Assembly: GCA_003489505.1 (NCBI GenBank)
Contig: DNMA01000095.1
Span: 572 to 6,273, forward strand
Length of the DNA stretch: 5,702 nucleotides
Source: Legionellales bacterium
GTDB taxonomy: Bacteria > Pseudomonadota > Gammaproteobacteria > Legionellales > Legionellaceae
Reading direction: 5' to 3'
A program made the position numbers and the translations under genes. Positions 1 through 5,618 of the stretch are shown here, piece after piece. The notes beneath the pieces were generated by a model, which did not search any database, was not told where the DNA came from, and saw only the letters and a program-made list of their open reading frames with translations. The first letter of the stretch is position 1; each line of letters starts with the position of its first letter.

Positions 1-15
1 AAAAGTGTGTTAGAA

Positions 16-44
16 TTGGTTTCTTTTTTTATTTGTAATACAGT
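16..44 (+). promoter_or_regulatory. Possible deaD promoter (weak)
   Basis: TTGGTT at 16-21 is separated by 17 bases from TACAGT at 39-44, giving a sigma-70-like pair with 3/6 and 4/6 matches. The start point would be near 51, leaving a leader of about 24 bases. The region is so AT-rich that a chance match is likely, and the real promoter may lie upstream of this window. The -10 box overlaps the small hairpin at 34-48, so the two readings compete. Confidence 0.2.
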
Positions 45-58
45 TACATCTTTTTTTT
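34..58 (+). terminator. Weak hairpin plus T8 tract upstream of deaD
   Basis: TGTAA (34-38) and TTACA (44-48) are perfect inverted repeats around the loop TACAG. Two bases later comes a run of eight T (51-58). This has the form of a small intrinsic terminator for a gene left of the window, or an attenuator in the deaD leader. The stem is only 5 bp and AT-rich, so by itself it would be weak. Confidence 0.2.
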
Positions 59-64
59 ACTTTT

Positions 65-67
65 GGA
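65..67 (+). promoter_or_regulatory. Ribosome binding site of deaD, decides the start
   Basis: GGA at 65-67 lies seven bases before the ATG at 75. The upstream in-frame TTG at 63 is preceded only by a T-rich stretch with no purine-rich motif. This favours ATG 75 as the start. The motif is short, so the support is moderate. Confidence 0.5.
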
Positions 68-74
68 TCCCATA

Positions 75-1829
75 ATGTCAAATTTGATACAAAATTTCTC
101 TGATTTGCAGTTTGCAAGCCCTATTATGAGAGCATTGGAAGCACTTAACTTTCAAACGCCTACTCCCATTCAACAACAAACCATTCCAGCTTTATTAGAA
201 GGAAAAGATGTATTGGGTCTTGCCCAAACTGGTACAGGTAAAACCGCTGCTTTTGCTTTACCTTTGATCCAAAAGCTGACTGAAACTTCATTAACTCAAT
301 ATCCTAAAGCTTTAGTGATTACCCCAACTCGTGAATTAGCTTTACAGGTTGAACAACACATTAAAGATTTAACCAAACATTTACCAAAAATTGAAACAGT
401 GGCTTTATGTGGTGGTCAATCTTATACCCCACAAATTCGTCAATTGAAAAAAGGCTGTTCCATTGTCGTCGGTACACCTGGTCGAATCATTGACCATATT
501 AAACAAGGCACTTTAGCATTAAATAAGATTGAGTATTTTGTATTAGACGAAGCCGATGAAATGCTACGTATGGGCTTTGTGGAAGATGTTGAAAATATTA
601 TGCAAAATATGCCTGAATCTCGTCAGACCGCATTATTTTCTGCAACCATGCCACCGCGTATTCGTCAATTGGTTAGCCGTTATTTAAATCAGCCTGTTGT
701 TGTTGAAATTCAAGCTGAAAAATTATCGATGCCTAAAATTCAACAATTTTTCTTATTTGCTTCAGCACCTCAAAAAACTGATGCATTAGTCAAGTTATTA
801 CAAATCGCTGATGAAGGTGCAAAAATTGTATTTGTGCGAACCAAGCAACAAACTGAAACTATCGCTGAAGCTTTAGTGAATTCAGGCCTTCGTGCAATTG
901 CTTTAAATGGTGACTTGGCTCAAGCAATGCGTGAGCGTTTAATTCAACAATTCAGACGCGGTGGCGCTGATGTGTTAGTCGCTACAGATATTGCAGCTCG
1001 TGGTTTAGACGTTTCTCAAGTGACGCAAGTGGTCAACTATGATATGCCTGGTGATCCTGAAACTTATGTACACCGAATTGGTCGTACAGGTCGTGCAGGT
1101 CGTACCGGACAAAGTATTTTATTTGTTGAACCTAAACAATCACGTTTCTTAAACATTATTGAACGTCACACCCAACAAAAAATTCAAAAAATGATGGTTC
1201 CTAGTGATGAATATATTCAAAAGCGTGAACAAGAACAATTTTTAGAAAAATTGAATGCTCAAATGCAAAATGAAGTCTCTAGTGATTATGCAAACGCTTT
1301 AGAAAAAATCGTCACAGAGCACAATTATGATTGGAAAGCTTTAGCAATTTGTTTTGCTAAAATGCATTTGAATTATCCTTCATGGGTCGCTCATGCGGAT
1401 TCTCCTTATGATGTGCCTGCTCATACAACACATGATAGAGATGATTTTGTCCCACGAGTGCGTGGACGTGAACGTGACCGTGACCGTGACCGTGGTGATC
1501 GTCGTCGTGACTCAGACCGTTCTTTTGGCTTCCGTGAAGAAAGAGGAATGGGTAGAAGAGAACGTCCAAGCGGTGGTAAAGATGCCAAACAAGTACTTTA
1601 TCGATTAGCAGTGGGTCGCACTCATGGTGTTCGTCCTGGCCAAATTATTGGCGCTTTAGCGAATGAGGGTGGGATTCCAGGTTCTCAAATTAATGGATTA
1701 AAAATATTTGATGAACATGCAGTTGTTTTATTACCTAGCAGTCTTTCTCAGAATGTAGTTGAAAACTTAAAAAAAGCTTGGGTATGTGGTCGCCAATTGC
1801 ATTTAAAGATGCAATCAGACATGATATAA
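75..1829 (+). CDS. deaD: DEAD-box ATP-dependent RNA helicase DeaD (CsdA)
   Basis: Cytoplasmic ATP-dependent RNA helicase that unwinds short RNA duplexes; the E. coli homologue assists 50S ribosome assembly and mRNA turnover at low temperature. From ATG 75 (584 aa) the full motif set is visible: Q motif around F26-Q33, motif I AQTGTGKT (50-57), Ia PTRELALQ (84-91), TPGR (134-137), DEAD (158-161), SAT (189-191), IVFVRTK (251-257), ATDIAARGLD (303-312) and HRIGRTGR (333-340). A basic Arg/Asp/Gly-rich linker (about 461-500) leads to a DbpA-type RNA-binding domain (about 507-578), which separates DeaD from RhlE- or SrmB-like helicases. It is slightly shorter than E. coli DeaD (about 629 aa), mainly in the tail. 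The start rests on GGA at 65-67; an in-frame TTG at 63 would add four residues. No terminator follows, so some read-through into the next gene is likely. Confidence 0.96.
   Translation: MSNLIQNFSDLQFASPIMRALEALNFQTPTPIQQQTIPALLEGKDVLGLAQTGTGKTAAFALPLIQKLTETSLTQYPKALVITPTRELALQVEQHIKDLTKHLPKIETVALCGGQSYTPQIRQLKKGCSIVVGTPGRIIDHIKQGTLALNKIEYFVLDEADEMLRMGFVEDVENIMQNMPESRQTALFSATMPPRIRQLVSRYLNQPVVVEIQAEKLSMPKIQQFFLFASAPQKTDALVKLLQIADEGAKIVFVRTKQQTETIAEALVNSGLRAIALNGDLAQAMRERLIQQFRRGGADVLVATDIAARGLDVSQVTQVVNYDMPGDPETYVHRIGRTGRAGRTGQSILFVEPKQSRFLNIIERHTQQKIQKMMVPSDEYIQKREQEQFLEKLNAQMQNEVSSDYANALEKIVTEHNYDWKALAICFAKMHLNYPSWVAHADSPYDVPAHTTHDRDDFVPRVRGRERDRDRDRGDRRRDSDRSFGFREERGMGRRERPSGGKDAKQVLYRLAVGRTHGVRPGQIIGALANEGGIPGSQINGLKIFDEHAVVLLPSSLSQNVVENLKKAWVCGRQLHLKMQSDMI
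1461..1496 (+). repeat. Hexanucleotide tandem repeat in deaD coding for Arg-Asp dipeptides
   Basis: CGTGAC occurs three times perfectly in tandem (1473-1490), flanked by the related units CGTGGA, CGTGAA and CGTGGT. It encodes alternating Arg-Asp/Glu/Gly in the linker before the RNA-binding domain. Unit changes would keep the reading frame, so copy number could vary between strains without breaking the gene. Confidence 0.8.
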
Positions 1830-1830
1830 A
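1802..1830 (+). promoter_or_regulatory. Candidate promoter of the plaA-like gene, overlapping the deaD stop
   Basis: TTTAAA at 1802-1807 (4/6 to TTGACA) is followed after exactly 17 bases by TATAAA at 1825-1830 (5/6 to TATAAT). The -10 box is preceded by TGA at 1822-1824, an extended -10 motif. Transcription would start near 1837, giving a leader of about 29 bases before ATG 1866. The -10 box contains the deaD stop codon. The match is good, but AT-rich DNA produces such boxes often. Confidence 0.42.
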
Positions 1831-1855
1831 ACCATTTTTTAATATTCTTAGTTTT

Positions 1856-1859
1856 GAGG
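1856..1859 (+). promoter_or_regulatory. Ribosome binding site of the plaA-like gene, decides the start
   Basis: GAGG at 1856-1859 lies six bases before the third of three consecutive ATG codons (1860, 1863, 1866). Only ATG 1866 has normal spacing, and it gives a canonical signal peptide beginning Met-Lys. The in-frame TTG at 1854 overlaps the site itself and is unlikely to be used. Confidence 0.65.
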
Positions 1860-1865
1860 ATGATG

Positions 1866-1919
1866 ATGAAATACGTTGTTTCGTTATTAATGATATTATT
1901 GAGTTTATGTTCGTATTCT
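1866..1919 (+). other. Signal peptide coding region of the PlaA-like lipase
   Basis: Residues 1-18 show Lys2, a hydrophobic core rich in Leu, Ile and Val, and small residues at -3 and -1 (Ser16, Ser18) before Ala19. The cleavage site may shift by one residue. Cys15 lies in the core but the residue before it is Leu, so it does not make a lipobox; the protein should be a soluble exported enzyme. Confidence 0.75.
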
Positions 1920-2828
1920 GCTGCACCCGTTCATATTAATGAAGTCGTCGTATTTGGCGATAGCTTATCTGATAATGGTAATTTGTATGAGTATATGGAT
2001 CATCAATTACCCATGTCTCCACCTTACTATGCTGGTCGTTTTACCAATGGACCAGTATGGGTAGAGTTGATGTTGGATAAGGCATATCCTTTGAATGCAC
2101 AGTCGCATTTGTTAGATTATGCTTATGGCGGTGCCGGCATTGATGTTAATGAAGATAATAAAACGGATGATGAAGACGAAGGTTTTTCATTTCATGTTCA
2201 AGTTAAAAATTATTTAAGCGCTCACCAAAATACAGCCTCTCCAAATAGTCTTTATGTTGTTTGGATTGGTTCAAACAACTATTTTAATTTACCTGATAAT
2301 CAAGATGAATCTGTACAGGCGGTTGTTGATGGGATTTACAAAAACGTTGTTAATTTAATCAAGCATGGTGTTAAACATTTAATGATCTTAAATGTTCCTA
2401 ATCTTTCAAGAATTCCTGCCGCTATTGAGTATGAAGCAGTGAATGAATTAGGTTATATGTCTTTGGAGCATAATCGTTTATTGAAAATCATGATTGCGCA
2501 ATTGCAAAAAGACTACCCTGATGTTGATTTTATTGATTATGACGTGACTAAAGTGATGGATGATATTATTGACCATCCAGACCACTATGGCTTTACTAAT
2601 GCTACAGCAACCTGTAGTGATTTAGAGTATGGTGAGAATGTTACCCAAAATCGACTGATTTCAAAATCGTTGTTTTTAAGTGCTATCAATCAAAAAGCCA
2701 CAACCATTGATGATACTTGTGATGGTTATTTATTCTTTGACTTATATCATCCAACAGAACATGCCCATGTCATTATTGCGGATGAGTTGTATAATTTATT
2801 AAAAGAACACCACATTGTTTTTAACTAA
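1866..2828 (+). CDS. plaA: Secreted GDSL/SGNH lysophospholipase A, PlaA-like
   Basis: Predicted exported lipid esterase of the SGNH/GDSL family that hydrolyses (lyso)phospholipids. From ATG 1866 it has 320 aa. Residues 1-18 form a signal peptide with a hydrophobic core and a likely cleavage SYS|AAP. Block I is FGDSLSDNGN with nucleophile Ser33; block II is DYAYGGA (84-90); block III is GSNNY (135-139), with Asn where Asp is more usual; block V is DLYHP with Asp292 and His295 completing the triad. Cys250 and Cys285 could form a disulfide loop, as described for L. pneumophila PlaA, where the metalloprotease ProA nicks the loop and raises activity. Residues 93-105 form an acidic loop resembling a calcium-binding site. 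Length fits PlaA (about 309 aa) better than the longer PlaC. The GDSL family call is firm; the plaA symbol is inferred from features, and another family member is possible. It has its own candidate promoter and terminator. Confidence 0.88.
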   Translation: MKYVVSLLMILLSLCSYSAAPVHINEVVVFGDSLSDNGNLYEYMDHQLPMSPPYYAGRFTNGPVWVELMLDKAYPLNAQSHLLDYAYGGAGIDVNEDNKTDDEDEGFSFHVQVKNYLSAHQNTASPNSLYVVWIGSNNYFNLPDNQDESVQAVVDGIYKNVVNLIKHGVKHLMILNVPNLSRIPAAIEYEAVNELGYMSLEHNRLLKIMIAQLQKDYPDVDFIDYDVTKVMDDIIDHPDHYGFTNATATCSDLEYGENVTQNRLISKSLFLSAINQKATTIDDTCDGYLFFDLYHPTEHAHVIIADELYNLLKEHHIVFN

Positions 2829-2849
2829 GTGATACTTTAAATTGATTGG

Positions 2850-2888
2850 TCCCATGATTGAATATCATTTCATCATGGGATTTTTTTT
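2850..2888 (+). terminator. Intrinsic terminator after the plaA-like gene
   Basis: TCCCATGAT (2850-2858) pairs perfectly with ATCATGGGA (2872-2880) around a 13-base loop, directly followed by eight T (2881-2888). It starts 22 bases after the lipase stop. The T tract runs into the djlA stop codon (2887-2889, minus). Read leftward, the same hairpin has no T tract after it, so it should act mainly rightward, though it may still shape the 3' end of the djlA transcript. Confidence 0.88.
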
Positions 2889-3720
2889 AGCTCCAACCTT
2901 TCACCGAACATATTTGCTCGTAGGCTTTACTGATTTCTTGAGTCTTTTCAGTGGCTTTTTGAATATCTAGTTCGGATGCCCCTTTGGCCATCATTTTATC
3001 GGGGTGATACTGACTCATGAGACGTCGATAAGCTTTTTTAACTTCAGTTTGGCTGGCGCTGCTGGGTAAATTTAAAGTTTTAAAGGCATTTTCTGTTGTA
3101 TTTTGAGGAGTAGAGAATGGGGGACGTTGCTGATATCTTTGATACTGGTGGGAGCTTCTTTGTTGCGATTTAAACTCTTCCCAAAGATCCTCGGGATTAA
3201 AGATGGTTTCTATAGGTGCAAAACCTAGCTCTGTCAGAACTTGGTTAAGTAAATGAATTTTTTTTGAATTTAAACCATCGATTTTAATCATTTGATAGGT
3301 AATATCGAGGCAATATTTGCATAAAAATAGATTTTTTTCTTTTAAATATTGCAACATACGAATTTGATCTTTTAAACTGATTTGGCCATTTTTACTGGTG
3401 GTAAACCATTCTTGGGCCTGAAGAATTTGTTCATCATCGATTTTGAAATTATGAAAAACCGAGTTGGCATATTCCAATTCTTTTTCAGACACTCGCCCAT
3501 CTGCTTTCGCAAAAAAACCCATTAAACAAGCGCTGGTTTTTATAAAAGCTTGGCTGACAGCAGTTCTTTTTTCATTGAAAAAATGGTTATAGGGTTGTGA
3601 CATATGGCTTGACAAGCCTTTATCAAACATATTTCCAATAATTAAGCCGATGATAGCACCAAAAGGTCCTGCCATCATAAAACCTAAACTACCACCAATC
3701 ATTTTTCCAAGAATTTGCAT
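2887..3720 (-). CDS. djlA: DjlA: membrane-anchored TerB/DnaJ co-chaperone
   Basis: Type III J-domain protein that stimulates the DnaK ATPase from the inner membrane; in E. coli it is linked to the Rcs envelope-stress response, and in Legionella dumoffii djlA is reported to be needed for intracellular growth. The 277 aa (E. coli: 271) show the classic order: a glycine-rich transmembrane segment (about residues 5-30) with many small-residue spacings suited to helix dimerisation; a TerB-like all-helical region (about 50-185) with AKADGRVSEKE (71-81) and a second IDG turn; a polar, Gln-rich linker; and a C-terminal J domain (about 211-277) with the invariant HPD at 239-241. No clear ribosome binding site precedes the ATG, yet the start is right because the membrane segment begins at once. 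It is divergent from waaA and convergent with the lipase gene. Confidence 0.95.
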   Translation of the reverse strand: MQILGKMIGGSLGFMMAGPFGAIIGLIIGNMFDKGLSSHMSQPYNHFFNEKRTAVSQAFIKTSACLMGFFAKADGRVSEKELEYANSVFHNFKIDDEQILQAQEWFTTSKNGQISLKDQIRMLQYLKEKNLFLCKYCLDITYQMIKIDGLNSKKIHLLNQVLTELGFAPIETIFNPEDLWEEFKSQQRSSHQYQRYQQRPPFSTPQNTTENAFKTLNLPSSASQTEVKKAYRRLMSQYHPDKMMAKGASELDIQKATEKTQEISKAYEQICSVKGWS

Positions 3721-3760
3721 AGAACGTGTTTAAAATACGATTTTGAATTGAATATATTTT

Positions 3761-3790
3761 ATTATACACGAGCAAGACTACTGAAGTCGA
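3761..3790 (-). promoter_or_regulatory. Candidate djlA promoter
   Basis: On the minus strand a perfect TATAAT (3766 down to 3761) is preceded after 18 bases by TCGACT (3790 down to 3785), a 4/6 match to TTGACA. Transcription would start near 3754, giving a leader of about 34 bases. The -10 box is strong and the -35 box weak. Confidence 0.5.
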
Positions 3791-3791
3791 A

Positions 3792-3820
3792 TTGACATGA
3801 GAGGTAAAAAAAAATAGACT
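3792..3820 (+). promoter_or_regulatory. Candidate waaA promoter
   Basis: A perfect TTGACA at 3792-3797 is followed after exactly 17 bases by TAGACT at 3815-3820 (4/6 to TATAAT). The predicted start near 3827 leaves a leader of about 34 bases before the GTG at 3861. The -35 box is separated by one base from that of the opposing djlA promoter. Confidence 0.55.
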
Positions 3821-3851
3821 TTCAAACGACAAACTGCATATATCTAACACC

Positions 3852-3856
3852 GAGGG
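3852..3856 (+). promoter_or_regulatory. Ribosome binding site of waaA, supports a GTG start
   Basis: GAGGG at 3852-3856 lies four bases before GTG 3861. There is no nearby in-frame ATG that would keep the N-terminal membrane anchor, so the unusual GTG start is well supported. Confidence 0.7.
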
Positions 3857-3860
3857 CCTC

Positions 3861-5126
3861 GTGAAAGTTTTTTTAAAAATCTATGATTTGATCTGGTATA
3901 TAGCTCTGCCATTTGTGGCTTTATTTTTATGCATAAAAGGTCGAAAAAACAATACTTATTTAAAACGATGGGGTGAACGATTTGGACATTATCGCTCTTT
4001 GGAACCTGTGGATATTTGGTTTCATGCGGTTTCTGTGGGGGAGGTGGTCGCCTCTTCGGCTTTAGTTGAGTCTTGTGTAAAGGCAGGCTTTCGGGTATTG
4101 GTCACTACGATGACACCCACAGGCTCAGAACAGGTAAAAAGAATGTTTGGGGCAAAAGTATTTCATCAATATTGTCCCTATGATTTTTCATTTGCAATTC
4201 ATCAGTTTTTAAAAGACCGACAACCCAAATTATTAATGGTATTTGAAACTGAGCTCTGGCCAGGTATCCTATCGCGCTGCCATCAAAGAAATATCCCCAT
4301 TTTTTTAGCTAATGCCAGAATTTCAAATCGTTCTTATGGGCGTTATTTAAAAACGGCTGTATTTTGGCGTCATATCTTATCTTATTTCACGAAGATTTTT
4401 GTGCAAAGCACAAAAGATGCAGAGCGTTTTATAAGTCTTGGAGCGAATGCTTCACAAATCGAGTTGGCTGGAAATTTAAAGTTTCAGGCGATACCTTCTG
4501 ATTTATCGAAATTAGAAGAATGGAAGAAGTTTAAAGCTTACTACCCTGATAAAGACATTTTAGTGTTTGGGAGCACGCATCATGGCGAGGAGGAGGTTAT
4601 TTTAGAGGTATGGGATAAATTAAAGGCCCACTTTAATCATTTAATCCTAGTCCTTGTCCCAAGGCATCCTGAGCGTTTTGATAAGGTTTTTCAACTCTTG
4701 AAACAAAAATATCAAAAGGGGGTGTCTCGAATTTCCAGTTGGCAGCCTGGAGAGTCTTTAGATATTTTGTTAGTTGATCAAATGGGAGTCTTGAATTCAT
4801 TATATTCTATTGCCCGCTTTGCATTTGTTGGAGGCAGTTTGGTACCAGTGGGTGGGCATAATGTCTTAGAGCCTTTAACCTATGGCGTGCCAGTGCTTAC
4901 AGGTCCTTATACCCATAATCAACAAGATTTGATACGAATTTTATTAGATGAAGAGGCGATTATAGTCACCCCAACGCCGGATGAATTGTATAAGGTCCTG
5001 AAGATATTATTAAGTCATCAGGAAGTCAGCCAGGATTTAAAACAAAAAAGCCTTAATATTTTAAAGAAACATCAAGGCAGTTTGGAAAAGCATATGCAAG
5101 GAATTCAAAAGGTATTAAGCGATTAA
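3861..5126 (+). CDS. waaA: WaaA (KdtA): 3-deoxy-D-manno-octulosonate transferase
   Basis: Inner-membrane glycosyltransferase that moves Kdo from CMP-Kdo onto the lipid A precursor, starting the LPS core on the cytoplasmic face. The 421 aa match the family (E. coli: 425). Visible features are an N-terminal membrane anchor (about 8-25) followed by basic residues; HAVSVGE (55-61), where Glu61 aligns with the catalytic base; ETELWPG (129-135); GSTHHGEEE (237-245), a variant of the usual THEGEEE; and the C-terminal donor-binding block [15 protein letters not shown] (324-338), followed by a GPYTHN motif. Whether it adds one or more Kdo units cannot be read from sequence. It starts with GTG after a good binding site and has its own candidate promoter. 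Its stop overlaps that of dksA on the other strand. Nothing looks broken. Confidence 0.96.
   Translation: MKVFLKIYDLIWYIALPFVALFLCIKGRKNNTYLKRWGERFGHYRSLEPVDIWFHAVSVGEVVASSALVESCVKAGFRVLVTTMTPTGSEQVKRMFGAKVFHQYCPYDFSFAIHQFLKDRQPKLLMVFETELWPGILSRCHQRNIPIFLANARISNRSYGRYLKTAVFWRHILSYFTKIFVQSTKDAERFISLGANASQIELAGNLKFQAIPSDLSKLEEWKKFKAYYPDKDILVFGSTHHGEEEVILEVWDKLKAHFNHLILVLVPRHPERFDKVFQLLKQKYQKGVSRISSWQPGESLDILLVDQMGVLNSLYSIARFAFVGGSLVPVGGHNVLEPLTYGVPVLTGPYTHNQQDLIRILLDEEAIIVTPTPDELYKVLKILLSHQEVSQDLKQKSLNILKKHQGSLEKHMQGIQKVLSD
5039..5078 (-). terminator. dksA terminator embedded in waaA coding sequence
   Basis: Read leftward, bases 5078 to 5050 fold into a 12-bp stem (GCCTTGATGTTT against AAATATTAAGGC, with two G-U pairs) closed by a 5-base loop CTTTA. 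It is followed by TTTTTT, G, TTTT (5049 to 5039). It starts 44 bases past the dksA stop. In the rightward direction no T tract follows. This fits an intrinsic terminator for dksA lying wholly inside the 3' part of waaA. Confidence 0.75.
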
Positions 5127-5145
5127 TTCCCTTGATTTTGTTTTT
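5109..5145 (+). terminator. Possible waaA terminator across the shared stop codons
   Basis: ATTAA (5114-5118) pairs with TTAAT (5123-5127) around GCGA, a GNRA-type tetraloop. After a T-T mismatch, GG (5111-5112) pairs with CC (5129-5130), and AA (5109-5110) with TT (5132-5133) past a bulged C. A T-rich tail follows (5136-5145, one G inside). The stem is imperfect and AT-rich, so moderate strength is expected. It covers the last codons of waaA and the end of dksA. Confidence 0.45.
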
Positions 5146-5575
5146 CTTTGAGCTCAGAAAGCGTTTTACAATCAATACAAAGAGTAGCAGTAGGGCGAGC
5201 TTCTAAACGTTTTAAACCAATCTCAATCCCGCAAGCTTCGCAATAGCCAAAATCATCTTCATGTAATCTTTCTAAAGCATCTTCAATTTTTTTGATGAGT
5301 TTTCTTTCTCTATCGCGCGTGCGCAATTCAATACTGAATTCTTCTTCTTGGCTGGCTCTATCAGAAGGATCAGGATAATTTGCCGCTTCATCTTTAAGGT
5401 GAGTTACGGTTTTATCAACTTCTTCCATTAAAGAGGTGCGCCATGCCAATAAGATTTTTTCAATATGAGCGAGTTGCTTTTCATTCATATATTCTTCGTT
5501 GGCACTTTCCTTGTAAGGCTCTATGCCCATGTTGACCATTGTATCTGATTTCACTTTATACTCACTTTTAGTCAT
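5123..5575 (-). CDS. dksA: DksA: RNA polymerase-binding transcription factor
   Basis: Binds in the RNA polymerase secondary channel and, with ppGpp, represses rRNA promoters and activates amino-acid and stress genes; in Legionella it takes part in the switch to the transmissive phase. The 150 aa (E. coli: 151) show an N-terminal part with the family block [16 protein letters not shown]; a coiled coil whose tip carries PDPSDRA with the two key acids Asp69 and Asp72; and a Cys4 zinc finger C-X2-C-X17-C-X2-C near the C-terminus, so this is the zinc-binding form. The start at 5575 matches the E. coli N-terminal length, but no ribosome binding site is visible; later Met codons (13, 16) also lack one. 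Its stop overlaps the waaA stop in the palindrome TTAA. A candidate promoter lies just upstream and a good terminator inside waaA. Confidence 0.97.
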   Translation of the reverse strand: MTKSEYKVKSDTMVNMGIEPYKESANEEYMNEKQLAHIEKILLAWRTSLMEEVDKTVTHLKDEAANYPDPSDRASQEEEFSIELRTRDRERKLIKKIEDALERLHEDDFGYCEACGIEIGLKRLEARPTATLCIDCKTLSELKEKQNQGN

Positions 5576-5589
5576 TAGATTATTTTTGG

Positions 5590-5618
5590 ATACTAAATTA
5601 AGTGTAGACTATTTTCAA
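5590..5618 (-). promoter_or_regulatory. Candidate dksA promoter
   Basis: On the minus strand TTGAAA (5618 down to 5613, 5/6 to TTGACA) is followed after exactly 17 bases by TAGTAT (5595 down to 5590, 4/6 to TATAAT). Transcription would start near 5583, only about eight bases before the dksA ATG. A second promoter further upstream cannot be ruled out. Confidence 0.42.

Noticed and set aside
63..65. TTG as the deaD start
   Set aside because: No binding site upstream; the ATG at 75 has GGA at proper spacing and fits the family N-terminus.
1357..1569. Minus-strand ORF of 70 codons with a His-rich protein inside deaD
   Set aside because: It is the reverse reading of the CGT/GAC repeat in deaD; no binding site and the sense frame is a clear helicase.
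1393..1608. Plus-strand ORF of 71 codons in another frame inside deaD
   Set aside because: Its Val/Thr repeats come from the same hexamer read out of frame; it lies entirely within a confirmed gene.
1908..1910. Lipobox at Cys15 of the lipase signal peptide
   Set aside because: The residue before Cys is Leu, which signal peptidase II does not normally accept; a type I cleavage site follows.
1735..1926. Minus-strand ORF of 63 codons across the deaD/lipase junction
   Set aside because: Low-complexity Ser run is the antisense of the ATGATGATG start region; no supporting signals.
2850..2880. Bidirectional use of the plaA terminator hairpin for djlA
   Set aside because: Leftward, the stem is followed by CCAATCAATTT without a T run, so it lacks the tail of an intrinsic terminator.
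5143..5160. TTTCT/AGAAA inverted repeat in the 3' part of dksA as a waaA terminator
   Set aside because: AT-rich 5-bp stem with an 8-base loop and only a short T run afterwards; the hairpin at 5109-5145 fits better.
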